Position numbers and translations under genes: made by a program. Positions 47,205 through 59,970 of a stretch of 64,000 nucleotides of DNA are shown piece by piece. The notes under the pieces are model-generated. The model was not told the origin of the DNA and ran no database searches. It saw only the letters and a program-made list of their open reading frames with translations. Origin of the DNA: Silurus meridionalis (lineage: Eukaryota; Chordata; Actinopteri; Siluriformes; Siluridae). Location: NCBI RefSeq assembly GCF_014805685.1, contig NC_060896.1, positions 21,482,277 to 21,546,276 of the forward strand. Direction: 5' to 3'. How positions within the stretch are numbered: position 1 is the stretch's first letter; the number at the start of each line of letters is the position of its first letter.

Positions 47205-47490
47205 CTGATAGTGGTACTTAAAAGTTTGTGTAACCTTTCAAAATCGTATAAACACTAGCACAAGTATGACCTAAAACATACAGATTTTCACACAAGCACC
47301 AAACGTAGACAAAAAGAACCAAATTAAACAAGACAATTTAAACTTCATCAAACGTCATTAACCTATTAAGGAAAAATCTGTGAGTGGTAAAAAGTATGTG
47401 ATTTTCTAGAATCGGCAGATAATTTAAAGGTGAGATTGAAGACCGAGGTTTTTTAAGAAATGACTTAAGTCAGGTGTAAGTAAGTTACAC
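47205..47490. mobile_element. degenerate fish DNA-transposon relic
   Basis: 'acttaaaagtttgtgtaacc', 'aaaaatctgtgagtggtaaa', 'aagtatgtgattttctagaa' and 'taatttaaaggtgagattga' follow the order of a common fish DNA repeat. No ends or coding sequence remain. Identified by recall of the consensus only. Confidence 0.45.
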
Positions 47491-49029
47491 ACCTTATCTT
47501 TGCAACTCATTTTTATGAAAGTGTATCACGGAGGAACAAAGGAGATTTCAAAGGAGAATTTTAGCTAGCTAGCTAGTTTAGCTTAGGGGCTAGATTACTC
47601 ACAGTGGCCTTGGAGATGCATATAGTTACTGAGAATCCATGTATTTATCCCTCATTTCAGTGCCAAGCAAATGCTTTATGATATAAAGTGATGTCACCCT
47701 TTTTCCGTTAACTTTCAATTTACTATCTAGCTAGAAATAGAGAAAATAGAGCAAAGTTAATCTGGCATGTGTATCAGGTAGATATCAGACAGATAAAAGA
47801 AGTAATAGAAGCTTAGATAAGGGATTTTTTCTTATAGTTAGTAATTTTATCAAGTCAGATTGCTGTTTATTTTTATTTTTGTAACACTTTCTGTATTATG
47901 TACATTGATATCAATATCTGCTGTAAGTGTCAAATACCTGTGCTGTATCCTTGGCCACATACTACCCTACTAAACAGTATGTTAGGACACGTTTGATGTC
48001 TTCACTTATGATTATTGATAGTGTGAAGTAAGCGTTTTGTACCCCAGCCTAGAATTTTATTCTCCGTGCTTGCAGTTGCATTTTTCTACCAGAGAGGTTG
48101 AAGTTCCAGCAGGTTCAAACAAGCCCATTGTACATTTGTAATTAAATTTCTTAAGATAATGTCAGCTTGCCATGTTTGCGTTTGTCCAGTGAACAGGTTA
48201 TAGTATTAGTGTTCCAGTCAACACCTTCAGATCTAGCTAATACAAGTAACCTCCACAAGACCTTATGCCTACTTTAAAGTGGAACAGAATCAAGGGGGAA
48301 AACACCTTTATTGAAACACAGGCTTTGCAGAGAAATGCTGCCTACCTAGGCACATTCCTCCTGAATGAAACAAAAGGGCAGTGTATGTACATGCTAACAT
48401 TCTAGTGCGTGTTAAATATTATGATATATAAACAATTAGCGTGTGCCGTCTAGGCTAAAGTGACATCAGGCTGACATCAGACGTTAGGAATTGCGAATGC
48501 CACCACTGTATTTGATTATTTCATGTTTGGGTTTCACGCCATGTTCAGGGGCCTCAGGAGGGTTTTTTGCATGCCTTTTTGGCACCATGTTTGACAGCCT
48601 TGAAATAGCCCTCGTTTTTGTTTTCCTTTTTCAGCCTGAGCTCTGAGATCTCCAGCTCTTCAGAAAGTCTTAAGAAAAAGACTATTGCTAGAAATGCATT
48701 TGAGGCAAGAAATAAAAATAGTTGGAGGGGTTGGAACAGCTTGGCACAGGGCAGGCAGCAGGATTACAGTAAAGGGGCCCAATTCATGCAGAAGGGAGAA
48801 TGGCAGAGTGCATCAGAGTGCCCCGCTCATTCCCCAACACCACCCCACCTTTTCCTATGCATCTAAGGGCATTTGAGGAAAGTACTTTTTTCTGTGCTTG
48901 CTATATTATCGACTTCGTAAAGTGGTGGCTCAACCTTTTTTTATGATATTTGTTTAGTCCCATATGAATGCATATGCATTATTTATCCCTGCTGCTTTAT
49001 CTTTTCTGCTTGTACCTGTGTTGGTGCTT
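47491..49029. other. intron, no gene
   Basis: AT-rich DNA. The 82- and 63-residue open frames at 48618-48876 overlap in different frames and have no domain signature. Confidence 0.5.
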
Positions 49030-49860
49030 TGAAGGGTTGAAAGTAGCGAATTACATTTAGTCACGTTACTATAATCGAGTAGGGTTTTTTTTGTGTACAT
49101 TTACTTTTTAACCCAACTTTTTACAACTGTAATTAAACTTTTAAGCATGTTTTGTTGAAGTATTATACTTAACTACATTTTAAATTATATCCGTTATTAA
49201 GAAAAAAATATATAAAAATATATTGCAAGGGGAAAGAAATTGCACCTCGGAAACTACTGCACTGATTGATTGATGGACGGAGAACAAACACCTAAGGTGT
49301 GCCGAAGCATTTTTGTATCTTTTAGTTTGCTAATTGTTGTACTGATGCATTTCATCACTACATGATGTCGTTCAGCACCAGGGTTGGAAATTAACCAGCG
49401 ACATGAGGCAAAATTTATCAATGCACAATTAAGCTAGCTTTGTTACCTGGGTCACAATTTAAGTGTTATATGAAATGAATGAAGTGTTATATTTTGGAGT
49501 TGATCTGCTGATGTTGCATTAAATTTGACCATTACTGTATAACCAGTTTTAATTTTTTTATTTTATTCTACTTTAATTTGTAATAGTGTTCCTTCAATGA
49601 AAAAACTAGTTTGAGATTTATAGCTCCATGTTTTTTTTTTTTTAACTACGCTAGAATCTCCCACCCCAACCCCACTGTTTATAAAAAAAAATAATAAATA
49701 AATAAATAAAGGTTAACTTATTTTTTGTATTTTAATTGAGATACTCTTTACTTGAGTAGATTTTTAGACTGGTAACTTTACTTGTATTTATGTACAATTT
49801 TATTGGAGTAACAGTACTTTTACTTGAGTAGAATAATTTATTACTCTTTCCACCTATGCA
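49030..49860. mobile_element. degenerate hAT-type element of the tacttgagtag family
   Basis: 'gggttgaaagtagcgaatta' at the left, and 'ctttacttgagtagattttt' plus 'acagtacttttacttgagta' then 'actctttccacct' at the right, resemble the terminal regions of the fish element family seen intact at 14085-17301. No clean target duplication was found. The centre is AT-rich and non-coding. Confidence 0.55.
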
Positions 49861-52094
49861 AATATGAACTCAGAAAATCATAGTAGCTAACATTTTAGAA
49901 GTGAATATCATTAGCATTTTATAACTATCATTGCTAGCCATTAAAGGCGGTGACATCCAGTCATCTATGAAATTATGTTTACAGAAGAGGGTAGATATTG
50001 CAAGTATGTTACCTTGTGGTACAGCATGTTGGCTTCATATGTTCCAGCAGAAGCACCTGTTTGTTAAACTCTGCGAGATTTATTAGCTGTTTTGTGTTAG
50101 ATAAGAGCTAGCTAGTGGGTAGGATTAGTCTAGGCAAAATTAAGGACAAAATGCTATCCAAAAAAAAAAAAAAAAACCCCGTCAAGTTAACATATGTTAA
50201 AGAGCAGGATAAGGAACTATGAGCACATACATGCTAATAACTTCCTCCTTAATGCTTGAATACTTCCAGACATCAATGAAAAACATGTCCACATTCCCAT
50301 CTGTAGACTTCAAGTCACGCACACTCAAAAGCTGATCTTATTGCTATACATGAGCTCCAACACACATACTACGGTCTGTATATAGACATTGTTGCCTCAC
50401 ATTGGGCAGTATCGAGTTTGACCACAGTGTAATGGAAATACAGCAATGTAGAAATTATGTGGGGTAGTTGTTTTTTTTCTTCTACTCATATTTTGCCAGT
50501 AACATGAGCATTATGAAATTGCCAGATGACTGAACAAGAACCAACAGGCAAATTAAACCAGGGTGAACTGGGGACATTATGGAAACTTTTATAAGATTAT
50601 TCACGATCTGACAAATCTTAAACATGACGAAACAAGCTTTAGGTTTTGGTTTTAGAACTGTACAATAAAGAAAGCTGACGATCCTCTTGTTTCTCTATCG
50701 TGATGTATATTAAAACCCTTTTATTGAAGCCTTGGTGTATATGCTAGATTAGCTTTCAGTATTTAGATTGAGATTGTTCAGTATCTAAAAACATTTAGAG
50801 ATTGGCTTCAGAGTTTTACTGCGCAATGTAACATGATATCTTGGTATTGCAAAGCTCAGCGTTGCAACGAGTAAGAATTAAAATGATGGAACATTCTGGT
50901 GTTTAAAATAATCTTTGACTGGGTGGTGCAGCCCTACATATAGCAGAGGTATTGTAACTATCCAAAAACAGATTTTTATTTTTCTTGAACCACAGAAATT
51001 TGGTAATATTCATTTGTATTAATTTAAGTAAGATGCCTCATACTTTATATTTACAATTGATCATGTTAGATGTCTGTTAAACTAGTTAATTCCTGCCATT
51101 GCTTATGTTATACCAGCTGTAAACATTGCTTTCTTTACATTATTTACTCCAAGTTAATGAGATAAAAACATGACTGAAAAAGGGCCAATTCTTCTTTCCA
51201 GAAAGCTTTTATGCCAGAAAACTCAAAAGGAAAGTTTTATCTTTTGACTGTTACAAACTTCTAATACTAGACTCCTTCCAACAATAAAAATAAAATGCAA
51301 AAAATGGTTTAACAAGAACACATTTTAAACATCTGTTTATTTGGAGCATCTACCATATAAGTGCTTGTAAAAGTTGTAGTATGAAAACATATCGGAAGAA
51401 ATTTTATTAGAAACCTATGATTTGTGTTTGATTCAAAAATCAAAAATAAAACCCTGTAGTATAATAGAGAGTAAATCGAGCAGCCGAGGTTGCTCTTCTT
51501 AGGGAACACAATGAACAGCCAAGGTTTCATGTAGTCTATGGTGAATGCATTGAGAAATATTGGCCCTGCATACCATACCTCTTTATTCACTACTTAAGGG
51601 ATGGAAAATAGATATTACTCACCTTATTAATAGCCTTAAAAACATCATGCAAGGTGATGCAAATTATTCAGAGGATCTGGTCACAATCATCGGAGTGGGC
51701 GGAGAAATCCAGTAACTTGGATTTAGTATGACACTATAATGGTAGCAACATTTCCTATACGGACCAGAAAAGCATTTCGCTTCAATTAGCCCGTCGAAAA
51801 ACATTTCCAGAATCTATTTTTGGACTTTCTTGTACAAAGCAGTGACGGTTTAAGGGCTGGAGTTGCTCTCGTTTCGCAAATCTGATGTCTGCTCCAGATG
51901 TTTTTTGTAAAATGAAAACAGGTTGAACACTGTGAGTCTTTATGGACAGAAGGTATATTGTATATAATAAAAAAAGGAGGATGATCTATTGCTAGGCATG
52001 TGGTATGGGATAACAGTTAAAATCCTATAATTATTTTATATAAGGTTCTAAAATTCAAGCTGTTCCAAATAACAGAGATAAAGTGGTGAAATGA
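49861..52094. other. intron, no gene
   Basis: AT-rich DNA. Near 50915-50940 'gggtggtgcagccctaca' resembles a MITE terminus. The 93-residue minus-strand open frame at 51309-51590 has no recognisable domain. Confidence 0.5.
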
Positions 52095-52095
52095 T

Positions 52096-52170
<75 letters not shown>
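52095..52170. repeat. (GATA)n microsatellite
   Basis: An uninterrupted run of about 19 GATA/TAGA units. Confidence 0.97.
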
Positions 52171-52195
52171 TTTGAATAAATAGGCTAGTTATTAC

Positions 52196-52200
<5 letters not shown>

Positions 52201-52240
<40 letters not shown>
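52201..52240. repeat. (GA)n microsatellite
   Basis: About 20 GA units, 30 bp after the GATA run. Confidence 0.96.
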
Positions 52241-52243
<3 letters not shown>

Positions 52244-55093
52244 ATATACTCATGTGAATTACGTGTGCATGTGATGCTTCAGTACTAATAATGAAGCTGT
52301 TGGTGTTTGCTCCGTGTGCCATTTTTTCTCCTTTTAACGTTATCTTCTCTAGCTTAGTAAAATTGCCATCTTATTCATCTTTGATTACAGTTGTTTCTTA
52401 GGCATTGAGGCACTGGTGGGATATGTTCAACACACTTACTAGCCAATCGGAATTCGAGTATCCAGACTGACTTTGAAAAAATGTTTTTGCAGCAGTTAAC
52501 ACAAGCTTGTAGATGTAAAACATTATTCACAACTGAGGCAAATCCATCATTAATGACTGATAAATGATACCACAAAACTGTTGAATTTTAGAATATAGGG
52601 GCAAGCAGGTGCTGGACCCATTTCTGTTATAAGATATATTAAGACAAAAAGTGGATTTGGGAGTGGATGAAGTCAGTACAATCGAAATGCTTGTGCACCA
52701 ACGTTGTTTATCATGAAAAAAGATAACCAAATAAGGTGTGGATTCATTTTCTATATAAAGCACAGCTTTGAAAGTAGTTCTGGTTATTCCTTAAATATTC
52801 CCAAAAGGATTTCAACAGTTCCTTGTAGTGAAAAAGGACTTTCAGATCAGATTTGTGTATATATTTTGTATATGAGCAGCCTTATAAATGGCTTTTCATC
52901 CTGTAAGAAGAGATTCCCCTTTGCTTCTGACTGGATCCATCGGGATCGACATCCTAATCTCTGTAATTTCCCAGCTAATGATGATTGGGATAATTACTTG
53001 TCATGTATCTGTGAGTGTGTGAAGGCGGGACATTGAGGCTTACTGAAGGATAGGTCTGTCAATCATGGATGGCACTAGATCCTGCCATTATCCCCTGACT
53101 GACCTTCTGTGAATAAGGAGTCTGTGTTTCTTGGATCTCCTAATAGGAGCACAGAGTTTTTGATTACACAGTGTGTTTTTGGGGGCGATCGGCCCTAGAT
53201 TGTTGCCATTTAAGAATGAGCAATTTGATTTCACTGTAAAAGCCTTATTGTGTGGACAGAAATGTCCATTTCATTTTGGCTCTAAAGTGGGCTAATGGCT
53301 CATTATTTCTTTCCCACACTTTTCATTTTGTATAGAAGTCACTGACATTTTAATTTTGATGTGATGGAATCTTTATTGTGGGATAGTCCATTTGAGACAG
53401 ATGAACAACAGCGTTGAATGAAATGTATCAATGTTCGGAATTGAGATAAGAGGAAGGAAGAGTTCATAGGCTATTGATCTACCAGGCATCAACAGCCATC
53501 TGATTAAAATTAGTTAACCATTTGTAATAGCAACCTTTTTTTGTTTTTTGTTTTTTATTTTATTTCTAAGTATCAAGACTTATCCTCAAGATATGCCTCT
53601 GTTGTTTTTTCCTCTCTATGTACAGTATGTTAATAAATTGTTACACCTAGTAATGTTGTTTTACGATGATCTTTGATTGACTTGTTGTAAAATTTGTAAA
53701 CACCATCTTTTTTTGTAGAAGCATTTATATAAACGGTTTTCGGACAGTGTACAGCGTAATTAATGAATTTCAAAACAAAGCCCATTGTGTTAAGTCATTG
53801 TAAATGTTTTATTGTAAGTCAAACCTAACAACTAAAAGACTGTTCTTGCCAAATTGACCAAATTTCTGTGGCTTTCTTTCTTTACGTGCATGGCATCACA
53901 ATTTGTGACTCCAATAAACGCCATAAAATGCAACAGAAATATGAAAATGACATAATGAAGACTAAACATTGAAAAAATACGTGTGAACCCAGTGTGTTCT
54001 GAAACTTCCAGTAATGCAGCTCAGCCATTGCAGCATTTTTGCTTCTGTAAAAATGCTCTAGCACTTCCTTTTGTTTTGGTGTGCCATTTTATTCTTAATT
54101 AAATAGTGAGCCTAATTTAGTATTTATTTTTTTATCTCTTTCAAGGCATTACTTTGAAAAGGCTAGGTTTCACAGAACACTGCATTAAAGCTGTGTATTC
54201 GAAATTAATGTTACTTAAAACTTAAAATCCATTCAGTCGGACATGACAAAAACGAGTGTTTTATTGATTTATAATTTTAAATAAATTAAATTAACCAATA
54301 ATCTTCCAGAACACTTTGTGTATAGAAAAAGTTACTTGTCCAGTTGATCAGTATTGTAGAGCATCGAATTGTAGAGCATTTGACTTTTTTTCCCCCCAAT
54401 ATGGCCTCTGCTTGTGTTTTTATGCAAACGTTTTATCCAAATATACATTTGGGCACACAGCCATAAACCATTAAAGGAATTTTAGGCCCAGTATAAAAAT
54501 TAGATGACCATGATAGCAGGAGCCTTTGGCCATGAGTAAGTGTGTTAAATGTGTGACAAGCAGTTGTCGAGTCATTAATCACGCTTGCGGTCAAGAACTG
54601 CTTTTATTTTTACGAGTTCTAAAATGACGTCATTCCTATTTATCCATTATTTAAAACTAATGAATACTAATGCCTTTTAGCAGTTTGGTATTTAAAAAAA
54701 AGAGTTTTAAGAGTTTTAAAAAGAATTGCATACTAAGGAGAACTTACTTTTAAGAAAAGTTCTCTTTAACTGTACTCCTGCTGCAACAAAACGAAACTTT
54801 TTCCCCTGCAGCTATGTTCCACTCCACTGCTGCCAGATGAACAATGATTTTAAACAAAGATAGAGTAGACGTTTCAGAAGGTTATTCATTAATGTGGGAG
54901 CTGCTAGACATGGGTTTATCCCTCTATTCCACAGAAATGCACGTGTGTGCTTCCACGTGGCGATATATGATTCACACGCTATGTGCTTCTTTGTTTTTAA
55001 AGATCTTGGACATGCTTGGCCTTTTATGCTTGCTTCATGTACTTTAAACTAGCTGTGTGCCAGATATGTACCAGGATGTATTCACATATTCTT
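52241..55093. other. intron, unique-looking DNA
   Basis: No gene. The part from about 52880 to 53470 is less AT-biased than its surroundings and free of obvious repeats, so it may include a conserved non-coding element. This is a guess from composition only. Confidence 0.4.
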
Positions 55094-55094
55094 C

Positions 55095-55220
55095 TTAGGT
55101 CAAGCAACCACAGCTGGGCCCCTTAGCAAGGCCCTTAACCCCATAACTGCTCAGTTGTATAAATTCGATTAACGTAAATCGCTCTGGAAAAGGGTGTTTG
55201 CCAAATACCATAAATGTAAT
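55095..55220 (+). mobile_element. tRNA-SINE tail
   Basis: 'gggccccttagcaaggcccttaacc', 'ctgctcagttgtataaattc' and 'gtaaatcgctctggaaaaggg' then 'ccaaataccataaatgtaa' are the 3' half of the SINE family also seen at 24633 and 45838. Confidence 0.7.
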
Positions 55221-55319
55221 GGTTAATGACAAGAAGTTAGTGTTAGTTTCTTGTCTGGGCTTTTTGTAAGCAAGGAATTTTACTTTATGTAGGTATTAAA
55301 ATAACACTGAATAACTCTA

Positions 55320-55790
55320 TGGAGAAAAGGTTTCTGGACACCTGACCATAAAATTCATATGTGCTTTTTGAACATGCCATTCCACACTTAGTCTTGTTTT
55401 AATGTTATATTAACCTCCATTCTTCTGGGAAGATGTTCCACCAGATATCGGAGATTTGTGCTCATTCAGGCACAAGGGTGTAAGTAAAGTCAGGTACTGA
55501 TGTAGGTGATGTGGCTTGGGGTGCAGTCAGTGTTCCAATTCAATTGTTCAATAGGGTTGAGGTTTGAGTTGTATAGCAGGCCACTCAAGATTTTACACTC
55601 CAATATGTGGAAACCATATCTTCATGCAGCTAACATGTGCACAGGGACATTGTCATGCAGGAGCAAGTTTGGGTCTTTTAGTTTAAATGAAATGTAATTT
55701 TAATGCTATACAATACATCCACAGTTGTGTGCTTCGAACCTTTTGGTAACAGTTTGGAGAAGAACCACATGTGCCTTCTTAGTGGTGAAC
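55320..55790. mobile_element. Tc1-type relic, intron copy 2
   Basis: 'ggacacctgaccataaaatt', 'gccattccacacttagtctt', 'ttggggtgcagtcagtgttc' and 'cattgtcatgcaggagcaag' follow the same order as the copy at 42300. Multiple substitutions and indels; no open frame. Confidence 0.65.
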
Positions 55791-56639
55791 TCTGTACCTT
55801 ACAGTACTGTTAGTTATGATTCACGCACACACGATTTTCCACAATCTAAATGAATTCCAACGAATAGCAGTTAACTGTAATCTGATCTGAAGTTATGTGC
55901 AAGTGAAGCATGAGTTGCAGGAAGCAAGTTCAGCGTTTTAATCACAGTGCTCACATAGTTAACAAGCTTTAACTTATTGCCGTCTCGGCAAAACCTAATC
56001 CACGTGTCGTTAGTAAACGGAGTGCAAGAAGAAGTGATTGTAACCAAATTAATCCCAGATTCACACACATTTTCCATTGGTGAAATGTTTTCACCCACAT
56101 CACCAGTAAGGTCAACGTGCCATGTTCTTTGTAAAAATGACTCATAAGACCATTTGGACAAGGGAAAAATAATTTTTTTTCTGTTTTTATTTGTAAATTC
56201 TTTTTTCATTTTGTTTATTGCCATTCTATTTTTAAGTTCTATTACTATCACATTAATTCTTACATTTTCTATTCTACTGTAAATTCTATTACTATTGCTT
56301 TTATTTTTTACTTTAAACTGTTTTTATTCTACCTTTTTTTATTTAGTTATAACATTATTTCAGTGACAAATAAAATTTGTGTGACAAAACTCATATGAAG
56401 ACAAATTAATGTAAATCTCGGCTTCAGGTAATCATATTTCTGTGGATTACTGCTCTTTTAAATACAGATTATACTATTAATTTAAAACCTAGATGTTTTT
56501 ATTTTTTAAATTAATCACAATAAAAAGAGCGAAGTGTCGGGCATCACAGGACCACAGTGCTATGTATGTAAACATATACGAATAGGCAAGAGGTATATAA
56601 AGATATATAGTTATATAATTAAAAGATATATTTAGTTAT
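55791..56639. other. intron, no gene
   Basis: AT-rich DNA. The 126-residue minus-strand open frame (55871-56251) has no domain and ends in Lys/Asn/Ile-rich sequence typical of AT-rich chance frames. Confidence 0.5.
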
Positions 56640-56850
56640 AACATATAACCTATATAAATCTACATATACCTTTATAACATATCTATATAACTTCAGATAT
56701 ATAACATAATCTATAGAATATATTACCTGTAAAAATCTACATATACCTGTATAACATCTATATAACTTCAGATATATAACATAATCTATAGAACATATTA
56801 CCTGTATAAATCTACATATACCTGTATAACACACAGCCTTTATAAACAGA
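56640..56850. repeat. 75-bp minisatellite, nearly three units
   Basis: A unit containing 'aatctacatatacctgtata', 'catctatataacttcagata' and 'acataatctatagaacatat' repeats with a period of 75 bp. The period shows as a 25-residue repeat in the minus-strand translation. A diverged piece of the same array resumes at about 57180-57230, after a MITE insertion. Confidence 0.85.
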
Positions 56851-56852
56851 TA

Positions 56853-57176
56853 CAGTAATGTCCCGTTTATCGCGGTGGTTACGTTCCAAAAACCCCCGCG
56901 ATAAACGGAAAACCGCTAAAAATGCTATTTGATGTATACTGTACTGTATTACATTTTACTTTATTTTATGATTAATAGTTATATTTTAATTAAAACATTT
57001 CATTATTTCAACATAAAACTCAATAAAAACACTTCCCCATAAGTTTTTTGGTCTATGGTGCTATCCGCGAGAGGCCGGGAAAAGCAGCGAAACAAATTAG
57101 CTATGTGGCAAATGCAAATCCGTGATAAAACCCGTGGGGCACGAGATTTGAATCGCGGTAAAGCGGAGGATTACTG
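56853..57176. mobile_element. pogo/Tigger-type MITE
   Basis: 324 bp, with ends CAGTAATGTCCCGTTTATCGCGG and CCGCTTTACCGCGATTCAAAT (complement of the right end) followed by GGATTACTG, flanked by TA on both sides (56851-56852 and 57177-57178). It has no coding capacity. It sits inside the 75-bp minisatellite array. Confidence 0.82.
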
Positions 57177-57178
57177 TA

Positions 57179-58229
57179 CTTGTATAAACCTGCATATATC
57201 TTTATAACATTTAACCTATATAAACTCGCCTTTTATTTATACAGTCTAAATCTGTACTCTAAATCTACACTTACCTAATCTATTTAAATATAGTAATCTG
57301 ACTATACATATACTTTTTTTTTTTTTTTTAATAAAAGACATGCGATAGGATTTACGCATGAAAACACCTGTAGTGCAGTAGTACAGAATACAGTGCAAAA
57401 AAAAAAGACATACAGGATTGAGGGCGAGACCTTAAAGTATTGTTTTAGCATTTCAAATGGTTCCCTTTGCCTTGACATTTTCTTTTAATGCCAAGTTACC
57501 GTTAAGTGACTCATCTGATTTGCCTTTAATCACTTTTGTTAGTGTTAAGCATGGGTCATCCGAATCTTTAATTTTTTATGTTTCTGAATTCTGTGAGCCA
57601 AATAATCCTCCTGTTTTGCGGTTTCTCTTCACATCGTGCTTTAGCTTTTGTTTTGCGCTTCTCTCTCTCTCTCTGCTTCATAAATAGCATGAGTGATGCA
57701 GCTGTAATAACATCTACGGCTGGATTTCCATTTATCCTCCCCCTTAAGTGGAATGGGTATGATGTAGACTCGTTTAAGGCCAAGTGTTGGGTTTGGGGCC
57801 TCCTGCGGTTTTTAACGAGCGTAGTGGCAACACGCACACATTTTTCTGCTACCCTGTGATAGATCACAGGGTGGCACAGGATCCCAATTTTAACAGTGCG
57901 CCCCGTCACTGATGCATTAATGAATAACCATCCGAACCTTCTATAATCTTTTCGTTCAAAAATCTTTTTTCATCTGGTGGCATCAGAGCAGAACATCAGC
58001 ATGACAGATGACGATTTGGCAATAGACAAACTGCAATACAACACGGACATTCATGACACAGAATGCTTAAAGCTCTGCCCACTTAACAATCACACACTGT
58101 CCTATATCTCTCAGTAACTCACTTTTCTGAATACACTTAGGAGAAAACTTAGGAGCACACATTTGTATGTCTTTGGATGTTTTAGCATTAAATTTTACCT
58201 TCAGTTTTGAACACCCCTTTCTCATTTGC
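57179..58229. other. intron, no gene
   Basis: AT-rich DNA with a short CT run at 57661-57674. The overlapping open frames on both strands at 57457-57909 have no domains. Confidence 0.5.
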
Positions 58230-58485
58230 TGTTATAGTGTAATTGTAGTGATTTGTGCTGATTTCACCACAAGGGCTGGTACTGTCAGGTACTGATGTAA
58301 GGTGAGGAGACCTGGGGTGATGTCAGGGTTCCAATTTATCCCAAAAGTGTTCAATTGGGTTGGGATCAGTGTAGCTCACTTTGTGCACACGGGCATTGTC
58401 ATGCAGGCTTGTGGTAACAGTTTGGTGAAGAATCACAGAAAAAGTCAGCTGTCCCAATACTTTTGTCTCTATAGTATGTTTTTAG
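58230..58485. mobile_element. Tc1-type relic, intron copy 3 (deleted)
   Basis: 'gtgctgatttcaccacaagg', 'gtactgatgtaaggtgagga', 'cacgggcattgtcatgcagg' and 'cccaatacttttgtctctat' follow the family order, with an internal deletion compared with copies 1, 2 and 4. Confidence 0.6.
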
Positions 58486-59509
58486 AATAGAGCATGGTAT
58501 TTTCTTGAATACTCAAGAAATTCTTTCCATGAATCTTCTTATTTTTGTGAATGTATTCATAGTGAAATTTTGATTTTAAATTGATTTTTGAAAAGCCCAG
58601 AGTTTAGTTAATGATGCAGACATATGCACATTTATTTAGAGTTGCATAAATCATTGTATAGTATTGAAAAAATGAATACTTGTTGGAATTTTAGCAATCA
58701 ACTGGCAGACATTAGCCATTTCCCTGTAGAATCCTGCTTTACATATGGACGATTTCTCAGTTTTTTAAAGCTGTATGTACACAAATGGAACTCATTTCTC
58801 GGACAGTATCCTTTCATCACGGCCTCTGTGCTTTCATCTCGATAATAAATGACTGAATGTCTGCAATGCTATCTATACAGTAGATGTTTGAATACATATG
58901 TGCCTATATTACAATAAACAGTCATACAGTAGCTGCAGTTACCTCAAAACTGCCACTGTTTTTACACTTTTATCTCCTTCCGTGTTTATGGTTGTTTATT
59001 CTTTACAGTTGTTTACTATTTACATAGCCCGAACAGCTGTGTTTATCGAAGCCTGCTGCTCACTTTTTAGAAGTTGTCTGCATCTGTTGCACAAACCGTA
59101 GCTGAGGTTTATGTTCGGGAACTGGATCGTTGTAAGTCTAAAGGGAGGAAATGTTGGCGTTTTGTGTTGGTGCTTTGAATAAAGGTGCCTATCTAATAGT
59201 TTGCTTATACAAGACAGATCTATCCAATAGATTACATTGCAGATGCATTCAAATAAAAAAGGTGGCTTTGTTATGCTAGGGGGTCTTTATTTTTGCCACC
59301 ACAGTTGGTTTTGCTTCACTTAACCCTTTAGAGGGTAGAGTTACTTCAATTCAAAATGTACTTACCTGATTGATAACCTTTATACCTTCTATCCTGATGG
59401 GAGTGGCATTTTCTAGGATCACCCCATAAAACGGAAATAATGTAAGTTATGTATTCTTTCTGTGCGGCCCGGTACCAGTTGACCCATGGATTGGAGCTTC
59501 CTGCGCATT
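58486..59509. other. intron, nothing recognised
   Basis: AT-rich DNA with open frames of 60-73 residues lacking any domain. Confidence 0.5.
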
Positions 59510-59970
59510 TTTAACAACCCATTCCACACTTTAGTTTTAATTTGCTCCAATTATAGCCTCCACTTTTCTGGGAAGGTGTTCCACTAGATTTTGGAGTCTG
59601 CTTGTGGAGATTTGTGCTCATTCAGCCATTAGTGCAGTGGTAAAATCAGGTACTGATGAAGGGGGATGAGGCCTGGGGTGCAGTCAATGTTCGAATTCAT
59701 CCCCAAGATTTCCAGTAGAGTTGAAGTCAGATTTCTGTAGCGGACCACTCAAGATCTTTCACTCCAACCCATGTAAACAATATTATCAAGGAGCTGGCTT
59801 TGTGCACAGAAGGCGTTATCATGCTGGAACAGGTTTGGATCTCCTAGTTCAAGTAAAAGGAAAATTGAATTCTCCAAACATCCTTTACAATTGTGTGCCT
59901 CCGACTTTGTGAAAAAAGAAAGAAGTACGTATTACTGGAAAGGCCAAGTGTCCCAATAAGTTTTTTCATT
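59510..59970. mobile_element. Tc1-type relic, intron copy 4
   Basis: 'cccattccacactttagttt', 'gcctggggtgcagtcaatgt', 'ggcgttatcatgctggaaca' and 'gtgtcccaataagttttttc' match the order of the copies at 42300 and 55320. Confidence 0.65.

Noticed and set aside
52095..52240. Functional GATA-factor binding array
   Set aside because: A pure GATA microsatellite next to a GA microsatellite is ordinary; there is no evidence of regulatory use.
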